Below are positions 10,670 through 23,550 of a stretch of DNA of 64,000 nucleotides, piece by piece. The notes below the pieces were generated by a model that searched no databases, had not been told where the DNA came from, and saw only the letters and a list, made by a program, of their open reading frames with translations. Source of the stretch: Brachionus plicatilis. Lineage: Eukaryota > Rotifera > Eurotatoria > Ploima > Brachionidae. Both the position numbers and the translations under genes were made by a program. The stretch spans positions 8,567-72,566 of the forward strand of contig QEOQ01000707.1 of the NCBI GenBank assembly GCA_010279815.1. The letters run 5' to 3'. Numbering within the stretch: the stretch's first letter is position 1; each line of letters starts with the position of its first letter.

Positions 10670-12097
10670 ATGGTAAGATAAATTATTTTCTCTCAATATC
10701 AATCAATTGATCAAAATTTATCAATTTAGTCCGAGGAAAGATTTTGTTTTCTAGCTGATTGGTATGATCCACAAGCTGCATTCAACCGAAGATATCAACT
10801 TCTTTTCTATCCTTCAGATGGAAGTGTTGAATTAGTAAATAAAAAGTTAAAAAAGACCATACAAAAATTATTTTTATTTTCTCATATAGTTTGAAATAAA
10901 AACAAAACGTCATTTTCTAAAACGGTGTCGAATAGACACTGTGAATTTTGCTGATTTATTTATAGGAAATACAATCACAATCTTGGCCAGAACAATGAAA
11001 ATAGTTGAATACGGCGATGTTTATACATCCCGAAATCTTTCTTCAAATCAACAAAAGTAAAAAATGCCACTGGAATAAATTCATTTTTAAAAGTCTTTTT
11101 TTTCTTTCAGAACAATAGCAGTACTTGTCCATGGACATTTGAGCAAACTTGGTCAAATAATAGATTCGGTGTACAAAAGTGGTCTGAAAATTTCCAAAAT
11201 GAGACAAGTTCAGTTGAACAGCCAAGACGCGTATCATTTAATTTCTCCTCAAAGACATGATCAAAATTTCAAGTAATAAAAATTTTTTTTTTTTTTTTAA
11301 TTTTTTATCAATTTTATTTTATTTATTAGTGTATGCACAAACGGATTAACAGAAGGTCCGATAGTTGTAATGGAGCTGATAGGGTCCGATGCTCAAAACA
11401 AGTGGAAAAATATAATTGGAATTTCAGGTAGAATATAAATTAAAAAAAAAAATATTTAAAAATATTTCTGCAAAGACTTGACAATGGAACTTAGCTCTGA
11501 AACTCTGGCAAAGTTAAATGAAAATTTACTTCAAAGTAGAAAATTGGGAAAAAACACTGCTGTTTATTCAGACACGACTTGTTGCGTGATTAAGCCACAT
11601 TTGGTTTCTTCTGGAATGACAGGTGGTGTTATTTATGAAATTCAAAAAGCTGGTTATGACATAACGGCGATCATGGCTGTCAATTTTACCAAGCCAAATG
11701 CCGAAGAATTTCTAGAAGTTTACAAAGGTGTTTTACAAGAGTATCCAGAAATGGTCGAAGAGCTTATAAATGGAACATGCATAGCGCTTGAAGTCAAATC
11801 TCAGGGTTCACGCGGAACTTTCAGAGAATTTTGTGGACCTCATGATCCAGTAAATATTTTTTGTTGTTTTCAAATTTAAATTAATTAATTTTATTTAAGG
11901 AAATAGCCAGAACACTGAGACCGGGCACTCTGAGAGCGTTGTTTGGAAGTGACAAAATTAAAAATGCCGTTCACTGTACTGACCTTCCTGAGGACTCTGT
12001 ATTAGAAGTAAAATAATTTTTTTTTTTTTAATTTTTTTGCATTAAAACATTTTTATTTCAGGTTGAATATTTTTTCAGAATCCTCGATCAAATGTAG
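10670..12097 (+). CDS. NME7: NME7-like protein (DM10 plus two NDK domains), 350 aa
   Basis: Inferred exons: 10670-10672, 10730-10834, 10890-11056, 11111-11272, 11330-11427, 11476-11849, 11900-12007, 12062-12097; all introns are GT..AG and about 50 bp, and the sum is 1053 nt in one frame. The first coding exon is only the ATG. Residues 2-90 match the DM10 domain (ERFCFLADWYDPQA, RRYQLLFYPSDGS, DLFIGNTI, YGDVYTSR). The first NDK domain (about 93-178) lacks the usual ALIKPDA motif, with VLVHGHL in its place, so it is probably non-catalytic. The second NDK domain has CCVIKPH (214-220), FREFCGP, RPGTLRALFG and the active-site histidine in NAVHCTD (His328). NME7 in animals is a ciliary/centrosomal protein of the axoneme and gamma-tubulin complex. 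Human NME7 is about 376 aa; the shortfall lies mainly around the first NDK domain. A polyadenylation signal follows near 12150. Confidence 0.92.
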
Positions 12098-14075
12098 ATG
12101 CAAAGAACTGAAAAAAATTCTTAATTTTTTATTCTAAATATTTAAATTCAAATAAAAAAATGAAAAAAAAAATTTTTTTTTAATTTTTTTCATTTTTAAA
12201 ATAATTGATTTGGTAGAATTTTTTTTAAAATTTAATTTAGCCTTTAGCGCAGGACTATCGGGAAAAAAATTATATAAAAAATCGGACTAGTTCAATGCAT
12301 CAAATTATTTTTTTGAATTTAGTTTTTAATGAGGACAATTAAATAAGCCATCAACAGGAGCAATAACAATCATTAACTAAAATAATCAAAATACTCAAAA
12401 ATTCGGATATAAAACTTATAAGCATAAAATTTTTCAGAGAATGTAGGGGAAAAACGAGGTTGATTTAGTGGCCATTATCAAGAAAGTTTTTTAGTTCTTT
12501 AAATCAAAAATTTAATACAGAGGCATATTTATAAAGAATTTAATGAAAAATTTGATTTTTTACACAAAAAAAAATCTGCAAAAATTGTGTATATACCCAT
12601 TTATGATTTACACATAGCTAAATTAGGATAATAGCTCTTTTTTTAAGCTTTTTGCTGATGATACTAAGTTGGTTTAAAATTATTAGATATTCGATTGTCC
12701 TTGCTGAGCTTCAGATGGATCTAGTTAAATTAAAAGATGGTCCGTATATGGTTGATAAGTTTAAAGATGAAAAATGTTAATTTTTTTAATACTAAGTATT
12801 TTGAAATTTAACTCGATATGATATTTTTTGTCACATTGTCAACAAGAAGAATAGAAAAAAAACTTTTGTTCTATAATTCAAAATAGAATGGTTCAAGTTA
12901 AACTGTATAATGGGTAAGATTAGATTAATTTACGTAATTTTACGTCAGAAATGCTAGCTTACATAATATTACATTATTTCTTCTATGTAAGAAAATGTAA
13001 GATAACATAATCTTACGTAAATTACGTAATATTACACTAGTTTGAGGAAGTTTGGCCGAAAACGCTTACTGACAAAAAAAACTGAAATTTAGAGGAAAAA
13101 GTGGAAAATTAGTAAAAAATTTGAATTTTATAAAACAATTTTTTAAAAAAATACATTACACTCTATTACTTTTTTTTACAAGATTTTACGTAGAATTACA
13201 CAACAATAACTAAATAAACAATAATATGTAATTTTCTTATTATACAGTCTAACTTTAACCACTGTACTAAATTATTATTTTTATTAAATAAAGCACTGCT
13301 TAAATTGATTTTGGAATCAAAATACGGTTATCTAAAATATACTTAAGAAAGCTGCATTATAATTGTTGTATCTTTATATGAAAGAAAGACTTAGTTTATT
13401 TAGTATTAAATAAATCCGAAGATTTTTAAAAATGATTCCTCCCCTCTTTCAAAAAAATCTCACTTAAAATAATGAAAATTTTTTGTTTGCTGACAATCTC
13501 CTGTTACAAAAATACAAATTTTTACTATTCTATTTTTTCTTTTTTGACATGGGGAGAAGCAAGAATAAAGGCAAAAAATCGACTTGAGTGGAAATCAAAA
13601 GTAATGACCCCAAGTAATGAAAAGTAATGACAAGGACCGAATGAATCAAAAAAAAATTTTCTTTTCTTTTATTTTTAATTTATATTAAAATCTGTTTAAG
13701 TCTCAAAAAATGAAGAATTAAAAAATTGGAAAAGATCTTATTTGTTTTAATTTTAAAAATTAATTTTATTATTTAAAGAAGTTTTCCTTATTATTTTCCT
13801 TTTTCAAAATTATTCATTCTGACAGACATCAGATGAAAGAGTCAAATAATTAAAAAAAAAATGTTTTAAAATGTTTTTATTCTAAATATTTAAACAAATT
13901 TCAAATAAATAAATAAACAACTAGAGGTTATTTTATTAATATTGAAAACGATATGATCCAATATAATTTTGACGTATAACACTTATTTATTTGCTTTAAA
14001 AATTAATTTACAAAAGTTAAAAAAAAAAATAATTAAGATTGGTTTCATCATGAATTCACATATTGGCACACTAAA
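12098..14075. other. intergenic, no gene seen; TTACGTAA-rich inverted repeat at about 12920-13035
   Basis: No reading frame with recognisable content. Around 12926-13035 TTACGTAATTTTACGT and TTACGTAAATTACGTAA face each other across TTACATAATATTACAT-type units, giving a MITE-like fold of about 110 bp. Similar TTACGTAA-rich stretches occur at 46560-46750 and 61140-61230. The last part may hold the 3' region of the minus-strand kinase gene (AATAAA-like motifs at 13900-13950 in the complementary sense). Confidence 0.4.
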
Positions 14076-15382
14076 CTACGTCCAGTCCTTGCTCGCTTCT
14101 CTATTCGTGTTATAATAATTAAAAGCAGCTGCTTTGTTATGTATTGGCAATATTTCGCTGGCATCTTTGGACAAAGTCTGAACACAACAAAAAAATAAAA
14201 TAAAATAAAAAAAAAATTATGAAATTTTACTTTTAAATAAATGAAAGCATCTGTAGAGTGTCCGTCAATGGATGCCAATTGTAGATCTCCATTAAAGTAT
14301 CTAGCGTACAGTTTACTCAAAGGCAGACCATAGCCATAGCCGGCAAGAGGAGCAGTAGTGGTCGGCGAGTAAACATCGGAGCTGATTGCCGGTCTTGGCG
14401 CTGAGCTGTACATGTACCTGAACACCAACGGTATTTTGGCATGAGGAATACCTCCTCCATAATCGGTGATCCTTATGCTCAAGTCCTCCTGGCCCTTGAC
14501 TATCAGAGTCTTTATGTTCGGATAGGTCCTGGCCGCTTCACCATGGTACTCTATGACGGCACGCATTGCATTTTTGTATATCTCAAATGCCATGTGGTAC
14601 AAATGAGAGGGCACGTAGACCAGCTCGATGGGCTGTTCTTTTTCCACCCTGTTTACGGACACAAAGTCAATGTCGGGCGAGCACAGATAATATTGGTCGC
14701 ACAGAAACTTGGCACTGCTGTAAGCGTCCTTGAGGACGCTCAACACATCACACGAGGGATCTATGGCTCCAATTTGAACTGGGTGATCAGGTTTTTTCTC
14801 CGAAAATAACAATACTTTTATTAATTAGTTAAGAAAAATTTTAATCAAAGAAGTAGATTTACAGTGTTGATTAATCAACATGCGGATGCTTATCCGGCTC
14901 ATCAAAAATCTGTCCAAAAAATACTGAATATTTTGCTCTGTCTTTTGGTCGATTCCATACGTTTCCTGTAGCTGCACAATGCCCATGGCAATTTGTTGCA
15001 CCACATCGGCATGTCTATTGACTATGCTGTTCAGGGTCTTGGAAAAGCGCTTGAGCTCTTCATGGCTCGGCTTTTTTTCTTTATGGGTCAGCGTTTCCTC
15101 GAAACTTTTCAAATACCATCCGTAGACAAGCTGGACCGAGGATGTTTTGATCAATTTTTCTGGCAAGTAAAGCATTTCCTTGCTCATTAGAGCCAATCGG
15201 ACCAGTAGTTCTTCTTTCAAAAATTCATATGACTTAACTTCGGTTGGGTAAGGGGTTCCATTTGAGTTGGCATGCTTGCCGAAGTCGGTGAACTGTTTGA
15301 GTGACAATGGCGATGGATTGTAATTCGAGTACGAATTAATTAATGTGGCTAGTTTATTAAAAACTACTCTTCCCAGTCTCAT
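14076..15382 (-). CDS. PDK: pyruvate dehydrogenase kinase, 401 aa
   Basis: Inferred exons on the minus strand: 15382-14863, 14814-14231, 14177-14076 (introns of 48 and 53 bp), 1206 nt in frame. The product phosphorylates and shuts down the mitochondrial pyruvate dehydrogenase complex. The N-terminal half is the all-helical BCDK/PDK domain (SPLSLKQFTDFG near residue 25, ELLVRLALMSKE, and SIRMLINQH just before the first intron). The C-terminal half is a GHKL ATPase: N-box EIYKNAMRA (251-259), G1 box DYGGGIP (291-297), G2 box GYGYGLP (332-338), and the PDK-specific YMYSSAPRP. The tail ends with KDWT, matching the conserved DW near the C-terminus of PDKs. Length is normal for the family (about 400-440). 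An alternative family member is branched-chain ketoacid dehydrogenase kinase, but YMYS.APRP and the DW tail favour PDK. Confidence 0.93.
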
Positions 15383-17890
15383 TATTGCTAAGCAATTAAT
15401 TAATTAATTAATCATTAATCTAGAATAAAACTTGATTTTTTTTTAAACTTCTCATCAAAACACACCCTAAAGTGACACGGCCTTATCTAAAACCTTTTTT
15501 CATTTAGTTAATAAATTTGATTTAATTTTTTTAAATTAATTTTATTTTCGTCTAATTCTGAAGCTATTTATACTATTTTAAATTTTTGGTGTATCTCTGA
15601 ATTAGAAAATAAGAAAGACCAAATTTCAAGCATAATTTTAAATATTTTATGAAAATTTGAGAAAAAAAAATTAATATTAAATAATAATAAATAATAAATC
15701 AGCGTAGAGTACGAGTATGCTGCTGTTCATTTAGAGAGATTAACGCAAAAAAGTTCGCTAAGAACCTTTTCAATTATCATGATATTTAAATTTCTGCTTG
15801 ATGGTAAAAATGAATTTTTTTCCAAAGAGAGGATACTTTTTTTGTTGATGGGAAATTTTTTATTGAGCCAATAAGTTCCACTATTTTTGTTTTTATTGCA
15901 TCATTCAAATTCAAAGTAACAGTTTTTTAGACTTTGAAATCTAGACTGAGAGCTAAAATTAACAAACTGTTTGAAATTCGTGTTTTCTGACTAAGAATTT
16001 TCACTTTTGAAAGATTTAATTGAATAAGTTTTGAAATAAGCCTGAGGTATAATTACTGAAAAAAATTTAAATTAGGATTTAATGTTAAAAACTAAAAAAA
16101 TTCAACATAATTTATAAAAAAAATTTTTTTTTGTTCATTGGCTCTGTTCACGCCACGCTCAAACATTAATCAATTTCATTTCTTATCGAATTGTTTCGTA
16201 ATTTGATCTAAAAAATGGCAAGTTAGTATTCTGAGTTTATTTTTTTTAAATAAAGCAAAATAAAAAATTCAAATTCATAAAAAATTTCACATGAAGATCT
16301 TTCGATGTCAACAAAAATTTCAAAGTCCTCATAAATTCGTTCATAGTGTGGTTACTTGTGAAGTAGAACTTGTTTTTTTTTTTTTTAATTCTTTGTCACA
16401 TTAATTGAAAGTTCTCTACTAGTTATTAAGCCCAAGTTAATTAATTGTCTTTAGTTTATACTTTTTCTAATAATGTAAAAGCAAAGGCATTTATTCATTT
16501 TTACAAACTTTGTATCACTCAAATTAAATATCTGCAAAACCTTTCAATTAAGAAGCAATTATTGCAGACTTGCAGGGTTTTTGCAGAGACTAGATTTGGG
16601 CGATACAAAATTTGTAGCATCTGATACATTTTGCAGAAGGAATTTTTTGTTTTAAAATTAATTTGTATTAATATTTTCTATTCTTAAAAATTTGATCATT
16701 TGTGACAAAGTTTAGTCAGAATATAAATTTTTAACACTTGGACTTTTAATCAAAAAAATTAAAAAACAAATATCTATGGCAATTTCAAAAGAAAGCTCTT
16801 TTAATTTTAATTATTATTTATCTATTAGTTTAAAGCTTCTTGAGAAAAAAAATACCTTATAAAAATACTTTATAAAAAGGCTTAAAAAATACAATTTGTT
16901 TTAAAAATTAAATTTATTTCAAAAATATAGTAGTTTTCGATAAGAAACAACAACAGATCTCAACATATTGAACTATTTCTCTGTTATGCATTCCAGAATG
17001 AATGAACAAATATTCAATTAGAATCTTTTGAAAATGTGTTTTCTTAAAGTTTTTTTCATTGTGAAATTAAAAAATGTTTATTTGAAAATTTACATTTTTT
17101 TTCTATAAAGGGCCATAAAATATCTAAGTTGATGGCGAAAAGTCAGTTTTCGGAAATTTTCAAAAAAAAACATAAAATACAAATTTTAAGTTTTTAAAAT
17201 AGCTTTCAAGTTTCGTACAAAATTTCATTTTTATCTCTATAGTTTTTTTTCAAAATTTTATCTTTCTTGCTCATGAATTGAATTTATTATGGTTTAATTT
17301 ATGGGAATGCAAAAAATAGCTAAAAAATGTACTTTTAAAATTAAAAGTACATAAAAATGAATTGAAAATTTTTATGACTTTAGTTTAAGCTCTTTTATTT
17401 TATTTTATTTTTTTTACATTTTGATATTTTGAGGTGAATTTTGAAAAATTATCCTTCAATCTTACACATCAAATGAAATGAATTTTTAAAAGAAAAAAAA
17501 TTTTACCATTAAGGGGGTTATCTAGTTTTATTTTATTTTTTTTACATTTTGATATTTTTTGAGGTGAATAATTATTAGTCATTTTTATTTTTATTGCTAC
17601 ACTCAAAGGTTGGTTTTTCTCACTTCGTTAAGGTCTAAAAGGTCCCCAAAAAAACCCTAAATTTACTTTTTTGACAAAATAAACTGAATTTTTTATTCAG
17701 GTTATTTTAAAAAACGCTACAGATTGCAAAAATAAATTAGTTCATCTTTTTTTTGCTTTAAAAAAATATTACGTCTAGATTTAAGTATAAACCTAAAATT
17801 ATTTATAAAAAAAAATTTGACAAAAATTCAGGAAAATTTTTTTTTTTCAAAAATAAAATATTAAAAATTCTCAATTTTGGTCATAACAGT
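15383..17890. other. intergenic, AT-rich; no gene supported
   Basis: No frame with recognisable protein content. Around 16140-16210 there is a slightly GC-richer patch ending in an ATG followed closely by a GT-like step (16213), which might be an isolated first exon, but no matching downstream exon was found. At 17395-17440 and 17520-17575 a segment with TTTTTACATTTTGATATTTT and GAGGTGAAT is repeated directly. Confidence 0.4.
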
Positions 17891-17894
17891 TTTA

Positions 17895-18300
17895 CAAATC
17901 AATTTTATCTACACAAAGACCACATCTAAATCTTGTGCATTTGTTACAAGTTAAAGTCGATTTGTTTACATTTGATAGCCTAATTTGACACTTTTTTAAC
18001 AAATGCTGGAGATGAATCAGGCTCAGTGCTTGGTAGGCGCTTTATAGAAGCAGCTGGAGTAATTGGAGTTGTAGGTTGTACGCTTTTATTTACCATTTCC
18101 AGCAATTCATCATCCAATCATCTCAAATTCATTCTATGAGAAATCTTTCTTCTGTTAAAATATTTTTAAAAGACCCAGTTGTTTATTCCAACTAATGTTA
18201 AGATGTCCAATCTTTCCATTAAAATTTTCTAAATGTGCTTAGACCTGTCTCTTCTCCGAAATTCAATCTAACCATTACCGTTCAATTTTTTTAAAGTTTT
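17895..18300 (-). pseudogene. transposase C-terminus remnant, probably piggyBac-like
   Basis: Read on the minus strand, pieces in shifting frames give LDILTLVGINNWVF, then RRKISHRMNLR, a linker with TPITPAASIKRLPSTEPDSS, and finally a cysteine-rich tail with the pattern TCNKC.RFRCGLC followed by a stop. This order (aliphatic 'NaW.lY' helix, basic linker, C-terminal Cys-rich RING-like finger) is that of piggyBac transposases. Stops and frameshifts make it inactive. Confidence is limited because the catalytic core is not present in the window. Confidence 0.45.
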
Positions 18301-18719
18301 GTCAATCTAATTTTATTCAAATGCTTCTTAAGGTTTTTCATTAGAGATAAGTTAATTTTTTAGAAATTATACTCATAGGATGCAAAAAAAAAGTTTAATT
18401 ATTATTTTATTTATTTGTTAATCAGCAGTGAGTTAATGATCCTTTAGAATAAAAATATAAAAAAAATTTCATAGAAGATACGTTTGATTGAAACGATTTT
18501 ATAGAATTGTTAAAAAAGAAAAAAATTTAGAAAAAAAAATATTAATTGTCAACAAGTTAATAATATTCTTAAAAATATTATTGTCAATGACTTAATGATT
18601 TATTTAAATAATAATAATATTATCAAAAATTTAATTTCCATTTAAATTTATCTTACAAGAATTCTTTGAATTCTTTGAATTATTTTTAATTGTGAACAGA
18701 CAATTTCATGCATTTTTTT

Positions 18720-20595
18720 TGAGTTTGAGTGATAAGCACTCAACTCTCACTCACACTTGATCACGCGAAATTTTTGCGTGACACACTCAAACTCACACTC
18801 AAAACGCATTTTTTTGCGTGACACAATTTAAAAAAATTTTTAAATTTTTCTTTTTTTTTAAAGTCAAAATAAATAAAATAAAATTTTAAACATTTTGAAA
18901 TATTTTTTAAGTTCGAATTTTTATTTAAATAGGCAAAAGAAAGCAAAAACAGTTGGTTGAGAACTTGATTTATTTTTAGTTTTAAAATTTTTCTCATTTA
19001 TCAATATTTTATACTGATTAATTTCATGATGTTTTAGCTGATTTAATAATTAAAAACTTGATAAAAATTATATTAGTTTTGTTTTATTTTTTAATTAATT
19101 ATTTAAAAAAAATCAAAATAAATTTATTTTCAATTTATACTAAAAGGAACAATTAGATCTCTTGAATAATCTAAATAACGTGTAAAAATTCTTCTGATTC
19201 TGGTAAATAAACAAACAGGGATTTTCACGAATATGTGTTAATGGTAATTAGAGTCTGGTATTAAATAATAAGGTGAGTTTTGTTTATGGGTTAAATATTA
19301 AGATTCCGCTTAGTTGTATCCGAAGTTAATATATTTTAATATATTTAAGCCCAAGTCATAACTTTTGATAAGTAAGATTAAAGATTGTGACTTAAACATA
19401 AGCCCGATTTTTTAATTTTAATTTTCTAAAAATTATGAATTTAATTTCGCCTTGTGTTTAATTCAAAAATAAGTAAAATTATTTAGCCTTACCCTACGTT
19501 CTTAAATTAAAAATTAAAAAATCGATAAGTCAATATAAATTGCTATAAAAGTGAAATTGTAGCTCAGCCTGAACTTGAACAGAAAATTTAAAAAGACAGG
19601 TTTTTATGTGGCGTCGTACCATTCTGATCCAAGCGTTTTTGAATTAATATCTGATTTTTTCTATCAAAATGTGTTTTTAGAGGTTGAAAGCTCGCTTTTC
19701 AAATTCAACATAGTATAACATACAAAAATACTTCAACTTTTAAAATCTGTTACTGATATGCAAAATCTCTGCAAATCATCAGCAAAATTTTTTCAAAAAT
19801 CAACGAAATGGAAGCGAGTTGAAGCGAACAAATAGAAACCAACTTAAGGCCCCCTAATTTTGTAAATCTTATTAAAAAAAATTATATAATATATTATAAA
19901 CTTGTTTGAATACTTAAGACTAGATTACAAGAGAGAATACTTCTTTTATTAAACAGTGATCAAAAGTAGAAGATCTGACTCATATAAATTGCACAGAATA
20001 TGATTTAGCATTCAGTGTTACTTTGATTGAATGGTGCCTTGAGAGTAGCAACTATGGACTAACCGACTCAGTAAAATACTATTTTTTTTAATGTAATATT
20101 GTATGCTGAATAATCTTAATCATTTTTTTTTACATAACAAACTGAATTTTTACTTAATTGTATAATGGATATTTAACTGTCTATTAATTTTCATTTTAAT
20201 TTGTCAATGGGACTTAAAATTTAACTAAATAAATTAAATTAAATATATGTTATTTTTAATTTCAAGATTAATAAAGATATTGTTCTAACACAAAAAAAAA
20301 ATTTTTTTAAATTTTAAAACTAAAAATAAATCAAGTTCTCAACCAACTGTTTTTGCTTGCTTTTGCCTATTTAAATAAAAATTCGAACTTAAAAAATATT
20401 TCAAAATGTTTAAAATTTTATTTTATTTATTTTAACTTTAAAAAAAAAGAAAAATTTAAAAATTTTTTTAAATTGTGTCACGCAAAAAAATGCGTTTTGA
20501 GTGTGAGTTTGAGTGTGTCACGCAAAAATTTCGCGTGATCAAGTGTGAGTGAGAGTTGAGTGCTTATCTTTCAAACTCACACTCAAAATGAGCCT
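18720..20595. mobile_element. ~1.9-kb element with ~275-bp terminal inverted repeats
   Basis: 18720-18995 and 20310-20595 are near-perfect reverse complements. Each arm starts with subrepeats (GAGTGTGAGTTTGAG, GATCACGCGAAATTTTTGCGTGACACACTC) and ends in an AT-rich block with TTGAGAACTTGATTTATTTTTAG. The 1.3 kb between the arms shows no transposase. Small frames in the arms are only shadows of the repeat. It is best read as a non-autonomous long-TIR (foldback) element; target duplications were not resolved. Confidence 0.7.
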
Positions 20596-20980
20596 AATTT
20601 GAGTGAAAATGTCTGATTGTGAAAAAGTTTAGAAACGGTTTAAATTTTTTTTCTGTTTTCTAAAAAAAAAAAAAAAAAAACCCAATAAGTAGTCTAGTAT
20701 TTTTTAAAATTTTTCATCATTTTAACCTTTGAATTTCGATTTTTTATAATATTTCTTAATTTTTGTACCCGCACTTAAATACGAAACTCATATTTTTGTA
20801 ATTAAAAAAATAATTAAAATTATTTATTTATTTTAAAATTGTTTTAATTTTTATCCCAGCTCTTAAAACCAAAACCTAAATTTAGCGCTCTCGTAGACTT
20901 TATTTTTTTAACGCTGCTTTTGAATCTGATTTTTGGGTATAAACCCTGGGTCTATTTTTGATTTTTGGTTATTAACGATG

Positions 20981-21100
20981 CACTTAAACCCGAATACCAG
21001 GTTTAAAGACATGGTCTTCTTATTAATAACACTATAACATGGGTTAGATGGTAGTCGGTGCATGGTTTAAAACCTGATATTCGGGTTTAAGAGCACGCAT
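20981..21100. repeat. hairpin with ~25-bp arms
   Basis: ACTTAAACCCGAATACCAGGTTTAAA near 20982 is answered by TTTAAAACCTGATATTCGGGTTTAAG near 21065-21090, with about 60 bp between. The surrounding sequence (20880-21000) has further decayed 'ACCCG..TTAAA' units. It is possibly the end of an old element. Non-coding. Confidence 0.5.
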
Positions 21101-22902
21101 CTCACTGCAAGGGTATACGGTATGAAAACATAAAAATAAATTTTTTTTGGTGATCAGGAAATTTTTTAAAATATATTAAACTTTATTACCAATTTTCAAA
21201 AAAAACGGGTTTCCCTGTATCATTAATGAATGACCCAAGGGCCAGCTGTTTGAAGGTTTAGTTCCCTTCTTTAAGCAACAAAGTTAAATTTACTTTCATA
21301 TAAAAAAAAAAAAGATTTATGTAAAAATTGAAAGTTATCTTACAAGTAAAGTTTAAAGTTTTAATTATTAAAAATGTGTTTTGAAAATTACATTAAAAGT
21401 TCTATTAAAATAATTACATTAAAAATTAAATTGGAAAAATATTTATAAAAAATTAAATTAAATAAGTTTTTTTTTCATTAGTTTTAAAATAGATTCGATA
21501 TTATTGATTTTTTATTTGGCATTGATACATTAAAGCCATCACAAATATTTTTGATTGTCTTATCAATGTTAGTAGAACGCTTTGAATATTTTATAAGTTC
21601 ATATTATCTTAATTTTTTTTAAAAATTAAAATGATCTTTTTTTCATCACAAGTAATAAAATGTTTCAAAAAGACTTAATAACAGAGATATTTAATGGATT
21701 TCTATGGATGAGGTTAAATATCAAATAGTTTCAAAACAAGTGGATCTACTCAGCTGGGTACGCTATTGAAATGATATGAAATGTCGTCGAATTTGAAGCT
21801 CATTTGATGATTTGTGAATACTAAGCTAGATGTTTTCTACACAGGAAATTGTGTCAGATGTCTAATTAAAAATCGTAAAGAGAAAAGTGAGTCGTAAAGT
21901 AATATTTACTTAACAAAATGAATAATGAATCATATAAAATAAAATGCTTCATAAAATAACTTGCGAATAGTGATGATTAGTAATCATTGAGAATAGTCGT
22001 TCTTTTAAATAAAATTTATAATTTCAATTGAAAATTTTTCAATTCATAAGCACTTTGTTTTGCCAACTTTTTTATTTAATTCTGTGAAATTTTGTTGTTA
22101 ATTTTTTGACTGATTTGCATCAAAGTCTGGTTTTAAAGGTAGTTGAATTTATGAAGATTCAAAAATTGTTTTTATAAAATATTGATCAAGTTTTTTGTTA
22201 ATTTAAAAAAGGGCATATTTTGAGGTTATTAAAATATTTTTTTATATCTTTTGGTTTGTGTTAGACCCGGAGTATTTTCAAAAATGGTTATCAACCCTTG
22301 TTTCATTACCAAGATTTTGATACGATTAAATATTAATTGTCAAAAAAGCAAATAGAAATCGTTCCAAAGATCTAAATTAAAATGAACCCGAAAACAAGGT
22401 GGCAAATACAATGAAATTTTTGACAAAAAAGCCCCATAATTTTAGAAGCGAGAAAAATAATGGAATTCTAATTTTACTTGGCGTTCCGATGCTATTTTAA
22501 AAAAATATTAAAACTAGAATACATAGGTCAATAAAGATATTTTCTTTGAATATTTCCGAAAATTTTTGAAATTCATATTTTTCAGCTTATTTTATTTTAA
22601 AAAACAATCTAAACCCATTTTATCAAGTACCAATATTGCACTTAACACTTAATTGAATTCTTAAAAAGAAGACTTTTCTAAGTAGTCTGTCTCAAAGAAA
22701 TAGAATTTATTTTCTTTGCCGAAACCAAAATTTATTTTTCTTCAAAAAAAAAAATAGAAAAAAAAAAGATTACCTTTTCTTTATTTTATTCTCTAAAGCA
22801 GGAGTCTAATTGTAGTCTGAAGCCGTGTTTTTCATTACTCCCAACTGCCCATTTAAATACCACTGCAGTCAGTGGAAAAAATTTCAGTCATTCTTCCAAA
22901 AT
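21101..22902. other. intergenic, AT-rich; nothing recognised
   Basis: No coding frame or repeat with recognisable identity was seen on either strand. Only homopolymer runs and short AT motifs are present. Confidence 0.4.
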
Positions 22903-23191
22903 CAGAGTTGTTTAAAAGTCAGTAGCTTTTTTTTTATTTTTTCAAAAGTCCGAGCTAAGACTTTAATTTTTTTTTTGAAAAAAGTCCAAGACAGGGCTTT
23001 AAAATTTTGAAGACTGAAGAAGAATTGTGAAGACTTTTATGCTAAAATTGCAAGAAAATTCTGATATAAGGCAAATCTATTGCATAAGATAACCAAAGAG
23101 TATATAAATTTTTTGATATGAAGCCTGATCTAGTAAATTTATAAAAAAAGTGCGGACTTGGACTTTTTTTTGGGACCTTTAAACAACTCTG
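22903..23191. mobile_element. hAT-type MITE, 289 bp
   Basis: Ends CAGAGTTGTTTAAA and TTTAAACAACTCTG are perfect 14-bp inverted repeats. Flanking octamers TCCAAAAT and GTCTAAAT share 5 of 8 bases, compatible with a decayed 8-bp duplication as made by hAT transposases. Its inside holds AAGTCC/GGACTT-type repeats and is non-coding. A related copy with a perfect 8-bp duplication is at 62201-62303, and a related left end is at 46032. Confidence 0.7.
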
Positions 23192-23550
23192 GTCTAAATG
23201 CATGACGGCTAATTTTAAAAATTTCAAACTTTCTAATCAAACGATTAAAAAAATACCAAAACAAAATGGAAAAATCAACTGCGGATAGGTCATCATTTTC
23301 CGCGATTACCAAAGCAAACAAGGGAGTTTCCGGACACAAATTATTTTGCTTGATCGAAGCCATTCGAGAAAGTAAACAATTTAAGGCAAACAATTCATTA
23401 AGTAATTGATCCTGAGCTTAAATACGAGTCTAATCCCTTGCTCAACAAAACTGGGAAATAATAAGTTTTCTAAACAAATTGTCCAACGGGTCTATTATCT
23501 TCAATTAAAATTTTGGTATAAATAATACCATGAAACAATTTTGAAAGCAA

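Noticed and set aside
18761..18997. Matching small frames in the two arms at 18761-18997 and 20353-20538
   Set aside because: They are identical only because the arms are inverted repeats; the content is low-complexity and Lys/Phe-rich.
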